Shown here: positions 4,733 through 5,680 of the stretch, one piece after another
Numbering within the stretch: the stretch's first letter is position 1
Layout: every line of letters starts with the position of its first letter
Assembly (NCBI GenBank): GCA_003167055.1
Contig: PMUE01000096.1
Span: 1-5,680, forward strand
DNA: 5,680 bases
Direction: 5' to 3'
Origin: Vulcanimicrobiota bacterium
Lineage (GTDB): Bacteria; Vulcanimicrobiota; Vulcanimicrobiia; Vulcanimicrobiales; Vulcanimicrobiaceae
Translations under genes and position numbers: made by a program
Notes under the pieces: generated by a model
Databases searched by the model: none
What the model was told of the DNA's origin: nothing
What the model saw: the letters and a program-made list of their open reading frames with translations, nothing else

Positions 4733-5680
4733 TTAGTGCTGCAGCTCCTTCAGTAAATCGTCATAGGTCTGCGGATGTACGATAACGGCGACGTTCCCGA
4801 CAGGCCTCTGAAGGACCAAAGTATAGCTCGGCGCGTTCATGAGATCGACCAGCTGTGAACCGTCCATTGTGCTAGCATCTTGCCCGTTGATCTGTTCGAT
4901 GATGTCCTGGGCCTTTATACCCGCGTGATCAGCTGGGCCGTTCGGCACGACGCTCATTACCTGATAGCCTTCAGGCTTCTTGACAAAGAACATCATCGTA
5001 TGAAGCTTTCCATCCGTCGGATCCACATTGAGTCCCGTCTTCAGTAGGCTCTGCCACATCGCAGCATATTTCGTTCGTCGCCCGTCGAAGTCAGACATCA
5101 GCTGACTCAGCAAGTCGTTAGTCATATCGACGAGTTCGCGATCGGGCGCGCGATGTGCGAAGTATCGGTTCTCGCTCTTGCTCTTTTGTTCTAGAAAAAA
5201 CGGTGTCCCATAGCAGTCGACGACGAAGAGATTCACCGTGGCGGTAGCCTCACCCGAATAGCCAACAACACCTCCGAAGGCGTTGTACCTTGGACCTCCA
5301 GTGAGTGCCCAGGAATATGCGGGAAACACCAACGCATTGAGGCGTGCGTCATCGCAATAGCCCGACAGGCGCTGTGGATCGCTCGCAACAGACGGCGCAA
5401 GGGACACCGGGATGAGATAAAGTGCATTGTCCTGTTTTAGCAAGCCCTGCAGTCGATTGAGCGCCGCTGACTCGATTGCTTGATTTATCTCGTTGCCAGA
5501 TTGCGCGTCCCCACTAACAGTCTCGTGCGGTATTCCATAACCGACGCGAAACGAGGATGAGGTGCCTGACGCAGCTACGCCTGAAGCGGGGGCGATGCTC
5601 GACGATTCCTCGCCCTGGTTTGACACCGCAGCGACGGTGCTCGAGCCCGTCCCGAACATAACGGACGCGATCGTCGAGGA
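4733..5680 (-). CDS. PDZ-domain protein, N-terminus outside window
   Basis: The frame is open to the right edge; an ATG at 5659 lacks a Shine-Dalgarno and is probably internal, so the gene likely starts beyond the window. Counting from that ATG: a Ser/Ala/Gly-rich low-complexity stretch (1-36); a mixed domain (about 37-200) with a helix (55-75), strands YLIPVSL and LNALVFPAYSWAL, a Gly-rich loop and ATATVNLFVVDCYG; and a C-terminal PDZ domain (about 221-295) with the GPADHAGIKAQDIIEQINGQ carboxylate-loop region. There is no protease domain, so this is not an HtrA/DegP-type enzyme in the visible part. The middle domain recalls periplasmic CsgG/TolB-like surface proteins only loosely. The PDZ suggests binding of a protein C-terminus, probably outside the cytoplasm. 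It is followed by the small hydrophobic gene, a possible partner. Confidence 0.8.
   Translation of the reverse strand, partial: SSTIASVMFGTGSSTVAAVSNQGEESSSIAPASGVAASGTSSSFRVGYGIPHETVSGDAQSGNEINQAIESAALNRLQGLLKQDNALYLIPVSLAPSVASDPQRLSGYCDDARLNALVFPAYSWALTGGPRYNAFGGVVGYSGEATATVNLFVVDCYGTPFFLEQKSKSENRYFAHRAPDRELVDMTNDLLSQLMSDFDGRRTKYAAMWQSLLKTGLNVDPTDGKLHTMMFFVKKPEGYQVMSVVPNGPADHAGIKAQDIIEQINGQDASTMDGSQLVDLMNAPSYTLVLQRPVGNVAVIVHPQTYDDLLKELQH

Overview
The window looks like a chromosomal segment of a fairly GC-rich, uncultured-type soil or environmental bacterium. The mix of a kumamolisin-like acid protease, a BNR-propeller gene joined to a ThiS/MoaD-like gene, and intergenic copies of the GTCACCCTGAGCTTGTCGAAGGG-type repeat makes me think of lineages such as Eremiobacterota or other deep-branching soil phyla. 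That assignment is a guess from memory and rests on no marker gene. I see no phage, transposase, CRISPR, tRNA or rRNA.

Layout, left to right. (1) The 3' end of a BNR/Asp-box beta-propeller gene (+) overlaps by 4 bases a small ubiquitin-fold sulfur-carrier-like gene (+) that ends in Gly-Gly. (2) That gene converges, with overlapping stop codons, on a secreted choloylglycine-hydrolase-family Ntn hydrolase (-). Removal of its signal peptide would expose the catalytic cysteine. (3) A 271-base divergent intergenic region carries candidate promoters for both directions, a nested inverted repeat, a 50-codon possible small ORF and a structured hairpin ahead of the next gene. (4) A DUF805 three-helix membrane protein (+). 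(5) A 112-base gap holds an operator-like palindrome and a leader that can be drawn in two competing folds, one of which hides the ribosome binding site. (6) A full-length sedolisin (S53) protease precursor (+) has every catalytic residue in place. (7) A 213-base convergent gap holds an 11-bp rho-independent terminator and three related dispersed repeats. (8) On the minus strand, a PDZ-domain protein that runs off the right edge is followed by a small protein with one hydrophobic helix.

How the genes work together: the BNR and ThiS/MoaD-like genes look translationally coupled, and the PDZ gene and the small hydrophobic gene look like one transcription unit. The Ntn hydrolase, DUF805 gene and sedolisin look like independent units. 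No pathway unites the window. The point I would check first is at the end of the small hydrophobic gene. After its TAA stop the same frame reads on for 18 coding-like codons to a TGA that lies in the edge of a dispersed repeat, which suggests a recent nonsense mutation, a sequencing error or readthrough.
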